A stretch of 64,000 nucleotides of DNA from TWA4 sp034086685 (GTDB taxonomy: Bacteria > Bacillota > Clostridia > Lachnospirales > Lachnospiraceae): assembly GCA_034086685.1 (NCBI GenBank), contig JAXDZY010000133.1, forward strand, positions 19,472-83,471. The letters are read 5' to 3'. Numbering within the stretch: the stretch's first letter is position 1; every line of letters begins with the position of its first letter. Under the pieces are notes generated by a model. The model saw nothing but the letters and a program-made list of their open reading frames with translations. It did not search any database and was not told the DNA's origin. The translations under genes were made by a program, and so were the position numbers. This document shows positions 61,920 through 64,000 of this stretch, one piece after another.

Positions 61920-62294
61920 TTATGCGCCCACAGCCAGACCGGCAAGGCATTTCCCGATCCATACTCCCGCAATGCAGCAGACCAGACTGCAGACCGCATA
62001 GCATCCGCCGGTTATGTAACATCCACGCTCCAGCAGCGTCATGGTCTCCAGCGAAAATGTGGAAAATGTAGTAAAACCGCCGCAGAAACCGGTCTTTAAA
62101 AACAGGATCAACTGATCGGAGCGAAGCTTCGACCCTGATACCAGTCCCACAATCAATCCGATCAGTACCGCACCGATCAGATTAGTCAGAAATGTCATCA
62201 ACGGAAAATCGGATTTCACCGTTACCGTACTCAGGGCATACCGGAGCATTGCTCCCAGCGCGCCGCCGAGCCCCACACATAAATAAGCACTCAT
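61920..62294 (-). CDS. crcB: Fluoride-specific ion channel Fluc/CrcB
   Basis: Dual-topology fluoride exporter. The 124-aa protein has four membrane helices, the N-terminal GLGGALGAMLRYALS, FLTNLIGAVLIGLIVG with the conserved Asn, and TGFCGGFTTFSTFSLE with the Na+/F- site pattern. I take ATG 62294 as start, with AGAGAGGA upstream. No fluoride riboswitch fits in the 39-bp gap to the upstream gene. It appears as a single gene, so it may form a homodimer. Confidence 0.92.
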   Translation of the reverse strand: MSAYLCVGLGGALGAMLRYALSTVTVKSDFPLMTFLTNLIGAVLIGLIVGLVSGSKLRSDQLILFLKTGFCGGFTTFSTFSLETMTLLERGCYITGGCYAVCSLVCCIAGVWIGKCLAGLAVGA

Positions 62295-62333
62295 TTTCAA
62301 AAATCCTCTCTAAAAAACGCCGTCCCGCAGAAA

Positions 62334-63629
62334 TCATTCCACTGTCAGCGCATTGGGATAGATCCGCTCCAGCGTCTCATCATCATACATCCTGTCCATG
62401 GTCTGCTGCCAGCCATGCTCCGCCTCAATGCCATGTACGCGCTGATCGCTGCGGATCAGAGCCAGTCCCGAAACAGCCATGTTGCAGCACATGAAAACGA
62501 TCATCACCCATGTCAGGATTTTCCCTGCCTTTACGGGAACCTTTTCTATCAGGGAAGAAAACACGGGATAAAGCTGCTTGATCCAGACAACCGCCGCAAT
62601 ACCCCAGAAGAAACAGTACAGCAGGTTGATGCGCCCGCCCAGATTGAACGGAATTTCACTGTAATCCCAGAATACTTTTCCAAATACCAGCTCCGACAGG
62701 ACACTGCAGAAATATTCGTATGCACCGCCAAGAAAAGTACCTGTCAGAAACAGAAAGCTGTCGGAACGGTTCCGGTATTTGTAGAGCAGCGCTGTTGCCG
62801 CCGCAATGGCAAAGCCCCATACAATACTGAAAGGGCCCCATACCACACTGCTCCGGCTCATCCAGACACCTGCCGTCACCCGGCAGAATATGGTTTCCGT
62901 AATATCCCCGAGAAAAGCACCGATCATAAACAACCAGACCAGCTTATGAAAACTGCATCCGTAAGCAAATACGCCCTCCACAGGCTCAGCGGCTTTTTCC
63001 ACCTTCGCCTCCGGATAAGCACGTCTGATACGTGCATCCACACGGGAATAAATCCTTTTACCCAGCCGTGAGCTGATGCCGGTCAGCCAGGAATCCACCG
63101 CTTCCCACTGCTGTATCCTTCTGCTCCGCCCCGACATGATAATCAATGTAGCAGCCATATCAAGCCCCAGTCCGATCAGCAGTACCAGTACCAGAATCAC
63201 CCGCGGCAGTTCCGGAATCAAATGGAACAGCCCTGTCATCAGGGGATTGCCCCATTTCATCATAATGACGGACAGAATCCCCCAGAAAATTGAAACGGGA
63301 ACACAGATATACCCATCCAGATTCCACATAATCCCGGAATAATTCCACCATCTTTCATGATACATCTTCTCGATCAGATGACCGGCCGTCCACTCCAGCA
63401 GGGTCGCCAGAATAACAGAATATACAAACAGCCAGAAACCATTCAGTTCCTGACACACCACAGTGATCAGAACAGCACCCACACCGTAAAGAATACAGAA
63501 CGGTGCATTGATCAGACCCCTGTTAACAAAACGCTTCTGCTTCACAGCAGCCATAACTGTTTCCAGCACCCAGCCCAGAAAAGACCAGACAAGAAACAGC
63601 CACACTAACTCATAGCCTGTAAAAACCAT
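62334..63629 (-). CDS. Membrane protein with duplicated PF06541-like domain
   Basis: Family annotated as putative ABC-transporter type IV permease, function unproven. The 431-aa protein contains the same module twice. Half one (about residues 1-150) has VWLFLVWSFLGWVLETVMAA and LIEKMYHERWWNYSGIMWNL. Half two (about 220-370) has LVWLFMIGAFLGDITETIF and FGKVFWDYSEIPFNLGGRIN. It has about 12 hydrophobic segments in total. The start at ATG 63629 is 9 nt after AGGAG. It lies 39 bp before crcB on the same strand, probably co-transcribed. Confidence 0.8.
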   Translation of the reverse strand: MVFTGYELVWLFLVWSFLGWVLETVMAAVKQKRFVNRGLINAPFCILYGVGAVLITVVCQELNGFWLFVYSVILATLLEWTAGHLIEKMYHERWWNYSGIMWNLDGYICVPVSIFWGILSVIMMKWGNPLMTGLFHLIPELPRVILVLVLLIGLGLDMAATLIIMSGRSRRIQQWEAVDSWLTGISSRLGKRIYSRVDARIRRAYPEAKVEKAAEPVEGVFAYGCSFHKLVWLFMIGAFLGDITETIFCRVTAGVWMSRSSVVWGPFSIVWGFAIAAATALLYKYRNRSDSFLFLTGTFLGGAYEYFCSVLSELVFGKVFWDYSEIPFNLGGRINLLYCFFWGIAAVVWIKQLYPVFSSLIEKVPVKAGKILTWVMIVFMCCNMAVSGLALIRSDQRVHGIEAEHGWQQTMDRMYDDETLERIYPNALTVE

Positions 63630-63721
63630 CACAAAACTCTCCTGTTGCAATCATCATATTTTTCTATTACAGCAGATACATCACGAATCCTGTATCTGCC
63701 AAAGGCACCAAACACCAGTAA

Positions 63722-63738
63722 CTGTTCAGAGCCAGGCA
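63722..63738 (+). repeat. Family I element stub
   Basis: CTGTTCAGAGCCAGGCA equals the first 17 nt of family I (reverse complement of copy A). The rest of the element is absent, so this is a truncated remnant 58 bp before the family II copy 3. Confidence 0.7.
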
Positions 63739-63795
63739 ACAGAAAGCATTATAGCAGGATAAAAGACAACCTTCAACATATTTCGGGCTTTGGAT

Positions 63796-63855
63796 GTTAC
63801 TGTCCGGACTTCTGCAGGGGAATACAGGTTGTGAGGCAGAAGTCCGAACCGTAAC
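63796..63855. repeat. Family II element, internally deleted copy 3
   Basis: Left end GTTACTGTCCGGACTTC (63796-63812) identical to copy 1, then GGGGAATACAGGTTGTGAGGCAG-type sequence as in copy 2, then a right end GAAGTCCGAACCGTAAC (63839-63855) with two mismatches. The 60-bp form lacks the core stem. It lies 8 bp before the -35 of the next promoter. Confidence 0.8.
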
Positions 63856-63863
63856 CCACCCCC

Positions 63864-63892
63864 TTGAAAATCTTTTCTTCGTCTGTTACAAT
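63864..63892 (+). promoter_or_regulatory. Promoter of the last, truncated gene
   Basis: TTGAAA (63864-63869), 17 bp, TACAAT (63887-63892) with an extended TG. The leader of about 70 nt has only a small GCTG/CAGC hairpin. Confidence 0.65.
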
Positions 63893-63970
63893 ACAGTTAC
63901 ATGTCGGCTGTGTCAGCTGATGCAGGAGTCTGTTAACCCCAATGAAAAATCTGTATAAGGAGAATTTGTT

Positions 63971-64000
63971 ATGGCAATCTATATCAATGAGCCGTCACAT
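63971..64000 (+). CDS. Start of a gene resembling IMP dehydrogenase (10 codons)
   Basis: ATG at 63971 follows AAGGAG by 8 nt; the frame reads MAIYINEPSH and leaves the window. This resembles the start of the long clostridial IMP dehydrogenases (a xxEPSxTFxEYLL pattern), but ten residues are too few for certainty. Its own promoter lies directly upstream. Confidence 0.4.
   Translation, partial: MAIYINEPSH

Overview
The window looks like the chromosome of a spore-forming Clostridia member, most likely a Lachnospiraceae gut commensal. This rests on moderate-to-low GC, a gpr-spoIIP-lepA run, AddAB instead of RecBCD, clustered TTG start codons, Firmicutes-type TTGACA/TATAAT promoters and several ABC sugar-transport genes. 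I cannot fix the genus from sequence alone. No prophage, CRISPR array, rRNA operon or complete insertion sequence is visible.

Region by region. 1-8.4 kb: lepA (cut by the window edge), spoIIP and gpr on minus; rpsT on plus; a YfcE-type phosphodiesterase and a threonine aldolase on minus; pncB-holA on plus. 8.4-15.6 kb: addB-addA on minus. 15.7-25.4 kb: an SH3/NlpC-P60 wall hydrolase, then the translation operon rimP-nusA-ylxR-ylxQ-infB-rbfA-nrnA-truB-ribF on minus, with its promoter and a perfect leader hairpin. 25.4-31.2 kb: a DnaQ-fold exonuclease, a DUF4261 protein, a GntR/FadR regulator with a possible pseudoknot leader, tRNA-Pro(CGG) and tRNA-Glu(CTC), a prepilin-peptidase-like protein, a PIN-like protein with a very long disordered linker, and mntP behind a yybP-ykoY-type manganese riboswitch. 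31.2-37.1 kb: degV, a MATE pump, larC, larB and an FAD-dependent oxidoreductase.

37.2-42.6 kb is a self-contained envelope module on plus. An orphan OmpR-type response regulator is followed by two pairs of 11-bp-period direct repeats, an attenuator-like hairpin, and a Dlt-like cassette in the order adenylation enzyme, carrier protein, MBOAT acyltransferase, SGNH/DltD-like protein. 42.6-50.3 kb is an efflux and metal region: a MATE pump, two CydDC/YbtPQ-like half-ABC transporters with a DUF454 protein, and a P1B metal ATPase. The ABC operon sits behind two TTAGTT-type palindromes and an early terminator hairpin. A TetR gene and a PBP2a-type transpeptidase follow. 53.9-61.7 kb is a carbohydrate ABC locus (LacI regulator, binding protein, two permeases, YesL-like protein, MsmK/UgpC ATPase, AraC regulator). 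The end holds a Fluc fluoride channel, a duplicated PF06541 membrane protein and the first ten codons of a gene resembling guaB.

The most unusual non-coding content lies in the last 14 kb, where two families of structured palindromic repeats occupy intergenic gaps. Family I is about 135 bp with CTGTTCAGAGCC ends: two full inverted copies and one stub. Family II is about 235 bp with GTTACTGTCCGGACTTC ends: two copies head to head and one internally deleted copy. In family II the two full copies differ at three paired positions in the main stem and the partner base has changed to match each time, so the fold appears to have been kept.
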